Positions 1 through 10,800 of a stretch of 64,000 nucleotides of DNA are shown piece after piece. Within the stretch, counting starts at the first letter, position 1. Each line of letters begins with the position of its first letter. Origin of the DNA: Pithys albifrons albifrons (Eukaryota; Chordata; Aves; Passeriformes; Thamnophilidae). The DNA lies in NCBI RefSeq assembly GCF_047495875.1, contig NC_092472.1, positions 2,602,849 to 2,666,848 on the forward strand, in the 5' to 3' direction. Below the pieces are notes generated by a model. The model had not been told where the DNA came from, searched no databases, and saw only the letters and a program-made list of their open reading frames with translations. The position numbers and the translations under genes were made by a program.

Positions 1-1209
1 CTCCCCACTGCTGGGAGTGCTCTTAGATGTTATGATTTCTTAATATACTCCCTACGCATGAACACACCAGGTGCTGGAGTTTCAGAAATTTGCATCTTCG
101 CAAGAGCTGCTTGATTCCCCAACAGGATCAAAGCTGAGCTCTCCTGGAGAGGCAGCCTGTCTATTGAAAGCATTTTCATGTGACAACTTAAAATGGGCTC
201 TGTGACAGTGCTGTAGATCCGCAGTGGCCACCACCCAGAAATTTGTGCTGCTGTTTGTACGGCTTTTGAGCATTCTTCACAATTCTGTGCTCCAGGGCTT
301 TCCCCTCTGCTGGCTGCCTACCTGCCTCCAGTGCCAAGCAACCTGAGAGGGGCAGGAACACAGAACTTAAAGGGAAACCTTTCAGCTGCCTCTTTATTCA
401 CAGAACTTTTCACCCCATGCAGGCTCTCAAAATCTATTAGAAAAGACACTTTTCTCAGGTGAATAAAAATATCTCAACGCTTTAATGAGAACATTAAACT
501 CGGTTTCATCTGCTTTGACTGGTGCCATGAGGTCTTGGAGTAGAACAAACATCTTTTGTCCAATTACTGAAATAAAAAAGCCCCAAACCAAAACCAGCTC
601 TTTCCCTGACATGTTCTGTATTACCTTGTTCTTGGAATTCCCTTCTTTTTTCACCATGTCAAGCAGGGACACTTTATTGGTGATGAAGCAGTTCCCAGCT
701 CTGAGGCTACACATCTGGGACAATCCTGTGGAGCTGGGACTGTCCTTTATGCCACCATATGCACCATCCTTCTCATGGATGCCTAAGAGAAAACATGGAA
801 GTAGAGGATTCCACATTTCAGTAATAAAACATTACTGTTTTCATGTTAGGTCTGGGGTACAGGGGCAAGATCTGGTCTATCCACCACAGCTTCCAGCTTC
901 TTCCTTCACACCTTCTGCCTTTGTGACTTCTTTCACTACTGACTTGAGGACACTCAGCAACTCTCAAGGTCAGGGAGCACAAAGCAGCAGCAAACCCACT
1001 GCTTTGTGGACTGGGAGTTCACCTGGATAAGCACAGCTGGATAAAAAGGGTGGATTTCTGCTCTGGTTTTCATTTCAGATGGCTCTTGGTCAGCTCTGGC
1101 TGGGCCTGCTCTACCAACATCACCCTCCTTTCAACTGGTCACACTGGGCTGTGCTCCCTTCCCACATACCTGTGTCTTCCTCTGCCTCTGGTATGACCCT
1201 TCTCAAAGT
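1..1209. other. Unique DNA, no gene recognised
   Basis: No repeat family, splice-bounded exon or RNA gene is recognised. Two overlapping antiparallel open frames near 427-1030 resemble no protein family I know and look like chance frames. Composition is ordinary for bird intergenic DNA. Confidence 0.5.
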
Positions 1210-1350
1210 ATCATGGAATTAAGTCTGGAAAAGACCTTCAAGATCATCCAGTACAATAGCACCATGTTCACCACTAAACCCCATTCCTAAGGGCCATATC
1301 TGAACACTTCCAGGGATGGTGTCTCTACCACTGCCCTGGGCAGATTCTCC
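1210..1350 (-). mobile_element. CR1 LINE 3' fragment, degraded
   Basis: Read on the plus strand this matches the reverse complement of a CR1 3' end: a decayed tail (ATCATGGAATT), then the 'ggaaaagacCttcaagatcatccagt' type block, then the 'cacttccagggatggtg...ccactgccctgggcag' block. It belongs to the older CR1 class with the 'accaccatg...ctaaacc' interior rather than the 'ccatgggcagggacacc' class. It is 5' truncated, as nearly all CR1 copies are. Confidence 0.75.
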
Positions 1351-3393
1351 ATAGGAATCACCCCCCTGGGGGATGATCTTCTCCCACTGCCTTCCAGTTC
1401 TCTGTGCAACTCCCTACACCTCCAGTGCATCCTGCTGAGTCTGTGTGCTGGGGTATCCCAGGAGCAGGAATCAGGGGATAACCTGCCAATTAACATCTCT
1501 TAATTGCAGATCACATAGCAAACATTTCTCCTCGGGCTAGCTGGGAGTTATGGCTGTGATCAGAAGATCAGGGCAACCCAAATGCAAACAGGAGCAGTGT
1601 CTCAACATGCCTCTTGCTGCCAAGCTGGGGGACATGATATTTAGGTAAATCTTCATTTTCCCAGACGAGCTCACTTTGAGCAGAGTGGTGAAGGGACTAG
1701 GAAATCAGAGAATAATTCATAGCCTACTTATATTTACTCCAAAACCCTCTGATTCCAAGCTTCCTTAAGGTGGTGTTTCTAGGTGGAGGATTAGGTGGTC
1801 TGTGCTGGTTTCTCCTCAGAGGAAGTGGCCCACTGGGAATGTGGAAGTCCCAATGTGCCTGGGAGAGTCACCTTCCAGAGAGCATCTCCCATATGTGAGG
1901 ATGCTGAAGACTCACCATCTGGATGAGTGGAAGCCTTAGAGACAGAGGCACTTTGTGGAGTCCAAAAATGGCAGCACTGAGGGCTTTGCTGAGCTGGCTT
2001 CCTGACTGCGACTCAGCTGCTGCTTCCAGAGGACCTCGGAGAGCTGCTTGGCTCTGGCAGGAATATCTGCAGAGCTGTTGCTGACTCCCACTTGGCCAAT
2101 CTCCCCAGGGCCCTCATCCCACACGGGGTCAGCTGTGGTGTTCCAGCCCATCTCTCCAAGCTGGGGGAGCTGTGCAGGGTCTGGTTATTCATGGGGGGTG
2201 TTAGAAACCAGCTCCTTGCTGGGGAGGGGGCCAAGCACTCAGACCAAAACTAGTTGGGCTTCTGTTGTAACTCTCCCTGCTGGAAGGTGTGTCCACAGGG
2301 GTCTGTTTCACCCATGGACTGTGTCCAGAGGAGTTCCTGAAGGATTGATGGCAGGGAGTGCCTTTCCAAGCCCAAGCTCCATCACTCAGAAGGCGCTGGC
2401 CGTGCTCTGGTGTGACACTGTGCTCCCTGGCACTGCCCAGAGCCGCCTGCTGACTGCAGCTCTGCCGGGTCCACCGCGAATTATCCGCACATCAGCACAT
2501 TCCGGAGAAATTAATTTCCCTGCAGGAGCCAGGAGGAAAGTCTCTTCCAAACCAGAGTCCAGCTCACCGTGGCTGTTATGAAACACTGTGACAACCATCT
2601 CCCCCGTGCCCTGCAGAGCAGCAGCCTGATCCAGCAGGCAGGAAAGTCACAACAAGCAGCAGAGAGAGAGACCCTGAGATGGCTTTTAAAGTTACTTCCA
2701 GAGGACTGGAAGCCCTGAGGATGTTTGAGCTTTCCCTCTGCAGTCAGTGCAGGGACACAGAAGTGCTGCAGAGGAGCAGCAATGGTGAGAATGGGGTCAC
2801 AGGTGCAAGGATGAGGAGGGAAATATTTTTAATAAATCTGATATCATCTAATTAGAGGCATCTGACTGAAGAACAAATGCCTTGCTGTTAAGGAAGAAGA
2901 AACAATTAACCCTAAAATCCTCTTTAGTGCTGGCCTAAAATAATATGTAGGATTTGGGACAGAAGAAACAGTAATGGAAAGGGAAGGAAAGGACCTGAAC
3001 GAAGTGATGAAACAGAATAAAATGTAATGTGACTTTACCAGCAGAAGATCAAGTGAGATAAACCTGCTGTCTCCTTTTTGAGGGAAGATAACTGACTTAT
3101 TTATTTATTTATCTTTAAAAATGGAAGAGAAATGCAGTAGATTTCATCTCCCTGAATTTCAGCACTCGACACCGTGTGAAAGCTCCTTGTGCCTCTGGAG
3201 AAGATGAGCTCAGTCAGGTGAAGAAGACCCCAGGAAGGTGTGCTGGGCAGATACCAGTCCCAGCTCCTCTGGTCTCCAGTTTGAACCTGAGTGCAGATTC
3301 AGGGAAGCACAAAGAAACTCAAAATTAAAGGAACAGGTCTATTGCTGCTGCTGGCAGCTCTGGGAAGGAGACCCATGGGCAGCACAGAGGTGC
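1351..3393. other. Unique DNA with an AT-rich block
   Basis: No gene or interspersed repeat recognised. A small CpG cluster lies at 2467-2505 (CCGCG, TCCGC, TCCGG) next to ATTAATTT. From about 2820 to 3120 the sequence is AT-rich and repeat-free, with a short TTTA run at 3101-3112. Conserved regulatory sequence is possible there, but nothing specific supports it. Confidence 0.4.
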
Positions 3394-3394
3394 C

Positions 3395-3433
3395 ATCCCT
3401 TGTCCCCATCCCTTGTCCCCATCCCTTGTCCCC
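3395..3433. repeat. Tandem repeat, 13 bp x 3
   Basis: Three perfect copies of ATCCCTTGTCCCC (3395-3407, 3408-3420, 3421-3433). A short minisatellite without coding context. Confidence 0.9.
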
Positions 3434-4676
3434 ACATGTAGCAGAGCCCCAGCTGATGGGATGAGGAAAGACTTTTCCTTCCAGGTGTGTTCCTGCTCTC
3501 CGCCAGTTCAGGCTGGGAGCAAGAGCATCTCTCTGGGGCCAGAGCCCCTGCAGGTGTTTCTCCTGCTCCTCCTCCATCCCCAGGAGTGGGTGCTGATGGG
3601 GTAAAGGGATTCACAGCAGCAGAATCAGCTCCTGCCCCATCCTTTTCCTTCCAGGAAGCCTGTACAGCCCAACCAAGAAATGCCATGAAAACGACTTTCA
3701 TGGGGCACAGAAACCTCCTGGAGAGGAGAGCAGCACCTGCTCCCGTCTCCTTGCAGTGAGGCAGGGACTGACACCTACGAGCCATTCCTGTCCCCCCCAG
3801 TGCCATCCCCAGACTGCCTGAGCCCGTGGCACTCTTTGCTCAGACTTGCATCCGAATGCACATTTCTCCAGCTCACTGAGTCAGCTGGGGCTGGACCAGA
3901 GCTGGGAAGTGTTTTATGTGTGCAGAAATGGAAAGGAAATGAATGCTGCTTCTCCTCTAGACTCTGAGATGGGGGAATGATTTGCCAGGGATTTGTAATA
4001 GTTTTTTTTAAATCTGCCTGAATAGGCTTTCTGTGGAGAGAAGAGAAAGGCTCTGAAAGCAGAAAATATGGTTATGTCCTAATAGGATAATTTATTAGTA
4101 GGGACAGCAAAATTAAAAAAGAGAAAAGGAAAAATAAGATTCCCTGTCAGCTCAGAACTGCCACTGCCATTGCGGGTCCACAAAGCCATTGGGGCAGGAA
4201 TTTATCCCACACCAATATCCCTTGTATCTCTGCAGAGCAATTCCTGGGGCAGGTTGAAGCAAGCGGGGCACTGATCCCTCTGCAGATATCCTTCCACTGA
4301 GAGCCTGTCTGACAAATACTCTGTAAACATTTATGCAAGCCCACCTGCTCCAGCCCTCCCTGGATAAGCCCTGGGCCTTTGCCAGGACACTGATGGCACC
4401 GTGGGCTTTGGGAGCCAAATGTGCTTCTCGTTGTCACACTCCCTGCCCTGCAATACAGTTGATTTTCTCAGTCTGAGTGTGCTTTAGATCCAGCTGAGTT
4501 CAGGGGCAGAAAAAACAGGCTGTCATCTCCTTAGCTGAAAAACCTCTCTGGTTTTGGTGATGCCTGAGGACTTCGTGTGTCCCTGTTATTTCTTCTTCCC
4601 CAGGGCTGGGAGCCATGAGGGGTTGCAGGCACAGCCTGACTCCTGGAGCCAGTGCTACCCCAAGGGCTGTCCTGCT
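3434..4676. other. Unique DNA, no gene recognised
   Basis: No repeat or gene recognised. The stretch 4000-4140 is AT-rich. The open frames here are under 100 codons and overlap on both strands, as expected by chance. Confidence 0.4.
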
Positions 4677-4870
4677 AATCCCAGAATCACTGAGGTTGGA
4701 AAAGACATCCAAGATTATTGAGCCCAACCTGTGACAGATGCCCACCTTGTCAGCCAGCCCAGGGCACTGACTGCCATGTCCAGTCATTCCTTGAACACCT
4801 CCAGGGCTGGGGACTCCACCACCTCCTCCCTGGGCAGCCCCTTCCAATGTGCTGGAACCCGTTGCCAGGG
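4677..4870 (-). mobile_element. CR1 LINE 3' fragment
   Basis: The plus strand shows the reverse complement of a CR1 3' end: one remaining tail unit (CAGAATCACTGAGGTTGG), then 'aaaagacatccaagattattgagcccaacc', then 'gaacacctccagggctggggactccaccacctcc...ctgggcagccccttccaatg'. It belongs to the class shared with 21478 and 27341, and is truncated at its 5' side near 4870. Confidence 0.85.
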
Positions 4871-5964
4871 AGATTAGCTCCAGAAATGACCTCTGCCTGG
4901 AGCAGGGATCAGAGAGGTCAGGGGGAAGCTGCTGAAGCTGGTGTGGAGCAGGGAGGAGGGCAGGCTCCACGCTGGGAGAAAACTCAGTCTCCTGCCTCCC
5001 CTTGGCTGGCAGGACCCTGCAAAGCTTGATGTGGTCCATGTCCTCAAACTGGTCATTTCTGATGGCTGCCACCTGTGTCCTGTCTTGATTTTCTGTTTGC
5101 TGAGTTGGGAACAGGTTGCAGGGTACAACTCAAAGGACTCTTGCATGAGCTTCACTGAGCTGCAGCCACAGAAAGGTGTCCTGTTGTCCTTGTCCTCCAC
5201 CAGCTGCCTCTCACACCGCTCTGGCTGGGTGATAAGGGGCTGTCACAGTGAGCTGGAGAAGGGACAAACCTTGCTTTGCCTGTTATCCAGCCAATGCTGT
5301 CTGCCAGGCTCTCCTGAGCACACCAAGAGGCACAAGGGGAGTGGGGCTGGAAGGGGCACGAGATTTCCCCTTTGTGGAGCAGCGAGCTGTGTCTGGCTTC
5401 CCTACCTCGGGGAGGGGGGAACTTCCAGCTTTTGAGTCATGAGGCTGGTAGGATGTACAAGCCACAAAGGCAATTAATTCCTAATGACCAGCCTTGACTG
5501 CCCAGCAGTGGGGCTGTGGGCTGGAAGCTGAGCAAAGGCTCTGCATGTTGCTGGTCCTGCTGGAATTCCCTCACTTCCCTCAAGGCATTTCTACCTTGAG
5601 GAGCCCAGAGGGGGCCTGGGGGTACCAGCTACTCAACAGCTCCTGATGACATGGGATTGTCTGGGAACACACTCAGCCCTCTCCTATGTCACTGCCCCAT
5701 CAGTGATCATCGGGGCAGCAGAGTGTTGGGGTGGGAGCACCATCCAGCAGGAATGATGAGAGGCAGCAGGATCCTGTAGCTTGAGAAAGACATAGGTCCC
5801 CTTTCCATCCTGTGCCCTCATTGGACAAACTCGCCAGCTGTGTGTGGTGGGACACTTCCTCATCTCCTGGCTCTCTGCAGGGCTTCCAGGGGTGTTGACT
5901 CCTGGAATGGCTGCATCACACCAAACCCACAGGTGCTCCTGTGACTGAGGAACCCCTTCAAGGA
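4871..5964. other. Unique DNA, no gene recognised
   Basis: Moderately GC-rich unique sequence. Overlapping open frames of 100-190 codons on both strands (for example 4500-5072 minus and 4941-5435 plus) show no family resemblance and no splice architecture I can defend. Confidence 0.4.
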
Positions 5965-6343
5965 GTGGCTTGGGTCACTTGTTCAGCTGGGCAAGAGGAG
6001 ACCGAGGTCAGACCTCACTGGGGTCTGCAGCTCCTCCCGAGGAGCAGCTCCAACCTCTGCTCTGTGTGAGCAGGGACAGGACCCAAGGAAATGGCTGGAG
6101 CTGTGTCAGGACTGAATCTCAGGGAAAAGTTCTTCCCCCAGAGGGTGGTGGGCACTGACCAGGCTCCCCAGGGCAGTGGGCACAGGCCCAAGGCTGCCAG
6201 AGCTCCAGGAGTGTTTGGATGATGGTCTGGGGCACAGGGTGTGACTCTTGGGGATGATCCTGTGCAGGATCAGGAGCTGGACTTTGTTGATCCTTGTAAG
6301 TCTCTTCCAACTCACAATACTCTGTGATTGTCTGATTCCATGA
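5965..6343 (+). mobile_element. CR1 LINE 3' end, 'gctggagctgtgtcag' subfamily
   Basis: Sense-strand CR1 with the blocks 'gaggagaccgaggtcagacctcactgg', 'atggctggagctgtgtcagg', 'ttcttcccccagagggtggtgggcactgacc' and a tail of decayed octamers (TACTCTGTGATTGTCTGATTCCATGAC). It covers the last part of ORF2 and the short 3' UTR. Sister copies of the same subfamily lie at 33755, 39318, 47848 and 62923. Confidence 0.92.
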
Positions 6344-6952
6344 CCCCTGTGTCCCAGGAGCTCCCCACCACTCACGGATGCCCTTCTACTTCCCCAGAGG
6401 CACAGTCAGCAGTTTCATTTCCTTTACAAAATCCAAGAATTGGCTTTCACTTGTGGCATTTGCCCTGGGCTTTCTGCCTCTTCTCTTGGGAGATTCCCAG
6501 TAAATTCTGGCTGGTTTTGAAGAGCTTTCTTCTCAGATGGAATTTGCTGAACCTCATCCACCTTTCTGGGAAGTTATGTGCCAGACCAGAGCTGATGCAA
6601 GTCACGCTTACAGAAACACTGAGGTTCAGCTGCAGAGAAAAGGGACTTTGGGGCTCAGCCTTACTCTGACTCTGTGCAAAAATGTCCCTGGAAGAGGTAA
6701 TGCACAGCCACATGCCAACTCTCCTGGAGGCAGGATGGTCGGCACTGTGGGTTTTGGCCAGTCCGCTCCGAGCATGATGAGAGCTCTGTCCTGGCACTGC
6801 TTGGACTGGCAGAGTGCAGGAGAGGAGACAGGTCTGTGTGCAGGTGGAGGAAATCTCCCTGGGCACAGAGCTGGTACCCACAGCCAGGAGAGATGCTGAG
6901 CAGAACCAGGGCTCAGCCTGGCAGGGCAGTATCCAGAACTGGTGTCCTCCAA
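6344..6952. other. Unique DNA, no gene recognised
   Basis: No repeats recognised. The 243-codon minus frame at 6447-7178 runs from here into the next CR1 and has no recognisable domain; it is low-stop-density sequence, not a gene call. Confidence 0.4.
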
Positions 6953-7113
6953 CACAAGGACACTGGCACAGGTGCCCAGAGAAGCTGTGGCTACCCCATC
7001 CCTGGAAGTGTCCAAGGCCAGGTTGGACAGGGCTTGGAGCAACCTGGTCCGTTGGAAAGAGATGAACTTTCAGGTCCTTTCCAACCCAAACCACTCTGTG
7101 ATTCTGTGATTCT
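6953..7113 (+). mobile_element. CR1 LINE 3' terminus
   Basis: Sense-strand CR1 end: 'tgcccagagaagctgtggctacccc', 'gaagtgtccaaggccaggttggacagggcttggagcaacctgg', then the 'ggtcctttccaacccaaacca' block and two octamers (CTCTGTGATTCTGTGATTCT). The usual 'ccctgcccatggcaggg' block is missing, so there is a small internal deletion. Confidence 0.92.
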
Positions 7114-8129
7114 TTTATCTGCAGCCAGGACCAAGCCATAGGGCAGGGCTGACCTATTTTCTGTGCCACTCTGGGCATGAAGAAGGCCCTGCAAGGTTGG
7201 TAACTGCTTCATCTGGGGCTGTCCCACTTATGCAGGGTGGTCCAGCCTGGTGGGGGGATGCCTGGGGAGTTCCCGAAGGCCTGCAGGTCCCAGGGATTGC
7301 AGGGGGTGCTGGGGTGGGAACTCCAGCCCCTGTGCTGGCTGTGGGCAGCCCAGGACAGGAGGACACTGTGGGGAAAGCTGTTTTGTTTCCCAGCTGCCAA
7401 ACTCTGCAATTTCTGGGTTGCTCTGCTCAAAACCTGGGGTTTCCCTCTTAATATGCAATTGAAACAGAGCTCTGGAGTTTACAGTTCCCTTGGATTTGTC
7501 AGATTTCTTCCCATTCTGTGGGGCTGTCTGGACAGTGGAGCAGCTGGTGGGGTGACCCGTGCAGGAGGTTTGGGAGCAGATGGCAGCACGTGCTGGGAGA
7601 GCTGCTCTGCTGATGGACATGGCAGCTCCTCAGAGGGTTGTGGGGCTGTGGGGTCACACCTCTCACTTCCAGCAAAGAAACACAGGTTTGCATCTGTCTC
7701 AGTACACAGAAGATCTCACAACCCCTGAGATAAGCTGAAGCACCTGCTTTTCCAAGAAGAGACACTTGTTTTTTTCCTGGTTACCTGAGTCCTGGGCAGG
7801 GTTGGTTTTCCTGAGGAAGATCTCCTGTCCTGCTACTCCTGAAAAATCCATTATCCCTCATCTGAGCAATCCCAGGAGAGTGTGAGTGGGAAAGCTCATG
7901 GTGTGGGTGCCTGCTTTGGTCCTGTGTGATGTGAGGAGGAAGCCTGTGGACTGTGGGAACTTTCCATCGGGAGCAAACCTTTGCCTGGCTCTGGTGGCCA
8001 GGATGGAGAAGATGTGGATGCAGGGATGTTTTGCAGTTAGAAGCTGCCATTTCCTCTCTCCCACATCGAAAGCAAAAATGACCAGTCCGCCCCACCTCAT
8101 TCCTGATGCAGGAAAAGCCTCTCTGATAT
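7114..8129. other. Unique DNA, no gene recognised
   Basis: No interspersed repeat or gene recognised. Short overlapping frames only. Confidence 0.4.
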
Positions 8130-8330
8130 TAATAAGAATCTAATTTTACATTTATTGTTCCATGAATTAATTACATCGCAAGTAGAGTTACCTTTTACAC
8201 AGCCATTAAACTTCAGGAAGGCCTCTTTATACCACTCCATGGATAATTTAATTAGCATACTAATGTCTTATTAGCTATAAAGCCAAAGCTGGTTTAGAAT
8301 CACTTAAATTAAAACTCAAAAGCTTTCAGC
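8130..8330. promoter_or_regulatory. AT-rich candidate conserved non-coding element
   Basis: Repeat-free AT-rich block dense in homeodomain-type cores: TTAATTA near 8167-8173 and the run TAATTTAATTAGCATACTAAT at 8244-8264, followed by TTATTAGC. Motif clusters like this are typical of conserved developmental enhancers. Composition alone can also produce TAAT-rich sequence, so function is inference. Confidence 0.3.
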
Positions 8331-8519
8331 CACCCTGCAACCCCTCTGCCTGGATGGTGGGCAGACGATGAGAGTGGGCGTCTCCCTGCCACGGGCACAG
8401 CCCCTCAGGCAGCTTCCCCAGCTGGCACTGGTGGGATGCAGCATTTCCTGCCCTGCCTGCACAGCATCCATGGAGCTGAGATCACAGAGAGGAGCCCTCA
8501 GTTCACCTCCTAATTCCCA

Positions 8520-8615
8520 TTTTGTTCCCTTTTCGCTGTCATCGGTATTTGCATTAATTGGGCTACTCCGGGGGAGCCGTGCTAATCCATTATGGATGGA
8601 CAATTAAAGCCACAG
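8520..8615. promoter_or_regulatory. Candidate regulatory block with POU octamer and bicoid-type site
   Basis: Contains a perfect octamer ATTTGCAT (8547-8554) running into TAATTG, a CTAATCC bicoid/OTX-type core (8582-8588) and CAATTAAAG (8600-8608). TCGCTGTC at 8533-8540 recurs in the block at 15180-16560. No repeat explains it. Regulatory role is inferred from motif grouping only. Confidence 0.28.
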
Positions 8616-9029
8616 AAGGGAAGTGAGGAGCTGGGGCAGGAGCATCTGTGCTGCTTTGAGGGGCTCCCTTCTCCATAGGCTTCCAGCAAAGGACACCCCA
8701 GAGCTGATGACAGGGCTGGTTTCTGAAACATCCACCAAGACAAGCAGCAGCAGAAGGTTCCCTTAGACTGTGGTGTCCCCTCTGTCCCTCACCTACCAGC
8801 AGCATCAGGACTCTGATAAAACACTACAGCTTCAATGTTTTGGCTGCACCGAGATCTGTGCATGGACTGGGACTGTCACATGATCCCAAACATCCCACAG
8901 GCACCGGGGTCAGGAACGGCACTGCTGAACATCCTTAAATATCACGGTTTCTGTGCTAAACCCCTTTTTATATGACCCCTTCTGCTATCCAATTCATGAG
9001 TGTAACTTTTTTTTTCCTTTCCCCAGATC
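8616..9029. other. Unique DNA, nothing recognised
   Basis: No repeats, genes or motif clusters recognised. Confidence 0.4.
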
Positions 9030-9490
9030 TTCTTAGCTAATAAATAGCTTAATTTGGAGGTTTGAAAATTGACTCAGAGGCAAAGTTTAACTAAATTGAA
9101 GAGCAAGACTACTGCTTGAGTGTAATAATCTGAAAATAATTGATTAATTTGCATGATCCTTCGTAATTGCTTCAATTTACACCCAAGAGGCCACTGTCAT
9201 CAATAGATGAATAAGACATAATTTTTAAAGTCCCAATAATGCATGGAATGGAATTTAGGAGATTCCCTCATTCCGAGGCCGCGCGCGCCCGGCTCGGCTC
9301 CACTTCCAGCACATCGTGGGGAGAGCTCTCATTGTGGGAGAAATTGGGCTGTAATTTAATTCACTTGTTAAGAATGTAATTACATTCATTATCCTTGGGA
9401 AGGAAGAGGATCAAATCCTATCCCAGTGACGCCAACCTTTAGACAGAGAGATCTCAACGGAACGTGGACGTTGGGCGACGGCAGCAGGAG
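9030..9490. promoter_or_regulatory. Candidate conserved element: AT-rich with palindrome and CpG-dense core
   Basis: Repeat-free block combining AATAATTGATTAATTTGCATG (perfect octamer ATTTGCAT at 9147-9154), a perfect 16-bp palindrome GAATGTAATTACATTC (9372-9387), and a CpG-dense island (9273-9298, including CCGCGCGCGCCC) in otherwise AT-rich DNA. A second CpG patch lies at 9428-9482. Bird intergenic DNA is normally CpG-depleted, so surviving CpGs suggest low germline methylation or constraint. Which gene it might serve cannot be told. Confidence 0.35.
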
Positions 9491-9699
9491 TCAAAAGGGA
9501 GGGATTAAAATGCTAAAATTTGGTGTGGATGCTCTTTAAGGAGTGACCTTCTTCAAGGTACTTAACCATGAGCTCAGCTTTAATTGCCATTAATGAGATT
9601 TCTGCAGATGTTACAGCAGGATCTGAAAGTACCAAAGGGGCTCGACCCGCCCCCGTGGGTCGGAGCAGTGAGAGCAGGAGGAAGGCAGGTAAATAGCAG

Positions 9700-10245
9700 A
9701 GTTCAGGAAGGTGTTTGGGCCACACAATGGTCCTTCAAAAAATGGAAATCCAACCTTCACGAGGTCAACAAACAGGGGCAGAAAATACAGCATGAAAGAG
9801 GGGAAACAGGAAACCGGCAAGAAACAGCAAGACTTGGAAGGAGTGAAAACAAACAATAGATAATTCAAGTCTGGCAGGAACAGGAAAGCCTGCAAAGGAA
9901 TGAGACAGGTCTGCTGGCTCCCCAGGAGTTAAAGGGAACAATTAAGGAAGATGAGGACACAGCTGAGAAGTGAAATGATTTCATTTCATAAGTTCTCACC
10001 TCAGGGGATGTTGGGAAAAATCTGCTCTTGACTTGCTCTTTTCTGGTAATAAAGGTGAGTTGCTATTAAGGATTAAGGTATCAAATGAAGAGGCGCTGGT
10101 GCAAATAGGTAATTTAAAAAATATTAAGTCACTGGGTCTAGATGGGACATTCAGGGGCTTTGAAGAAACCTAATAATACAGTGGCTGAGCTGCTGGGTGA
10201 GCTGCAACTGTATTCATCCCACTGGAAAAGCAATGTGGGATCAGG
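9700..10245 (+). pseudogene. Old CR1 ORF2 relic, start of reverse transcriptase
   Basis: Sense-strand CR1 ORF2 remnant. 9735-9900 follows the linker between endonuclease and reverse transcriptase ('tggaaatccaaccttcacgagg', 'aacaggaaagcctgcaaagga'). 9950-10020 follows 'gaagatgagg..acagctgagaag..aatgatttcatt'. 10110-10150 translates as NIKSLGLDGTFRGFEE, a decayed form of the CR1 KSPGPDG motif at the entry of the RT domain. In-frame stops and indels throughout show a dead copy. It is more diverged than the CR1 3' ends nearby, so it is an older insertion. Confidence 0.8.
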
Positions 10246-10480
10246 GGGCTGGAGGGCAGCAGAAACTGCTGTGCCTGTGTAAGAGACACTGAGAAATCCA
10301 GAAAGTGCTGCCTGGTGAGCCTTGTGTGGGTACCTGAGACACGAGAGATGCGGGTAGTGCAGGCAGGAGGGTAAAACTCCCACTGGCTGCAATCCATCCT
10401 TAGAATGCTGAGGGTCCATGGGCACAGGGGATCCATCTCACCTCAGATTGCTCCTTGCTAACTCCCTTTACCCTCTTTCA
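10246..10480. other. Unique DNA between CR1 remnants
   Basis: No clear CR1 similarity after 10245, although the old element may continue unrecognisably. Confidence 0.35.
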
Positions 10481-10481
10481 C

Positions 10482-10800
10482 AGACTCATCGGATCACAGA
10501 GTGGTTTGGGTTGGAAGGGACCTTAAAGATCATCTTATTCCACTCCCTGCCATGAGCAGGAACACCTTCTAACAGACCAGGTTGCTCCAAGCCCTGTCCA
10601 ATCTGGCCTTGAACTCTTCCAGGGATGGGGCAGCCAAAGCTCCTCTGGGCAACCTGTGCCAGGGCCTCACCATCCTCATAGGGAAGAATTTCTTGCTAAT
10701 ATTTCACCTAAATCCACCCTCCTTCATCTTAAAGCCATCCCCCCCCCTCGTCCTGTCACTCCATGCCCTTGTAAAAACCATTTGCAGCATTTCAGGATGA
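10482..10800 (-). mobile_element. CR1 LINE 3' end
   Basis: Reverse complement of a CR1 end on the plus strand: 'cggatcacagagtggtttggg', 'ggaccttaaagatcatctta', 'ccatgagcaggaacaccttc', 'aggttgctccaagccctgtcc', 'ccagggatggggcagccaaag', 'gaatttcttgctaatatttc', then the 'cttgtaaaaacc' block. About 320 bp of 3' UTR and terminal ORF2, 5' truncated. Confidence 0.93.

Noticed and set aside
4500..5072. 190-codon minus-strand open frame as a gene
   Set aside because: It overlaps a CR1 remnant (4677-4870), no domain is recognisable, and an overlapping plus-strand frame of similar length exists. Chance frame.
6447..7178. 243-codon minus-strand open frame as a gene
   Set aside because: Its start lies in a CR1 3' terminus on the other strand and no family resemblance is seen.
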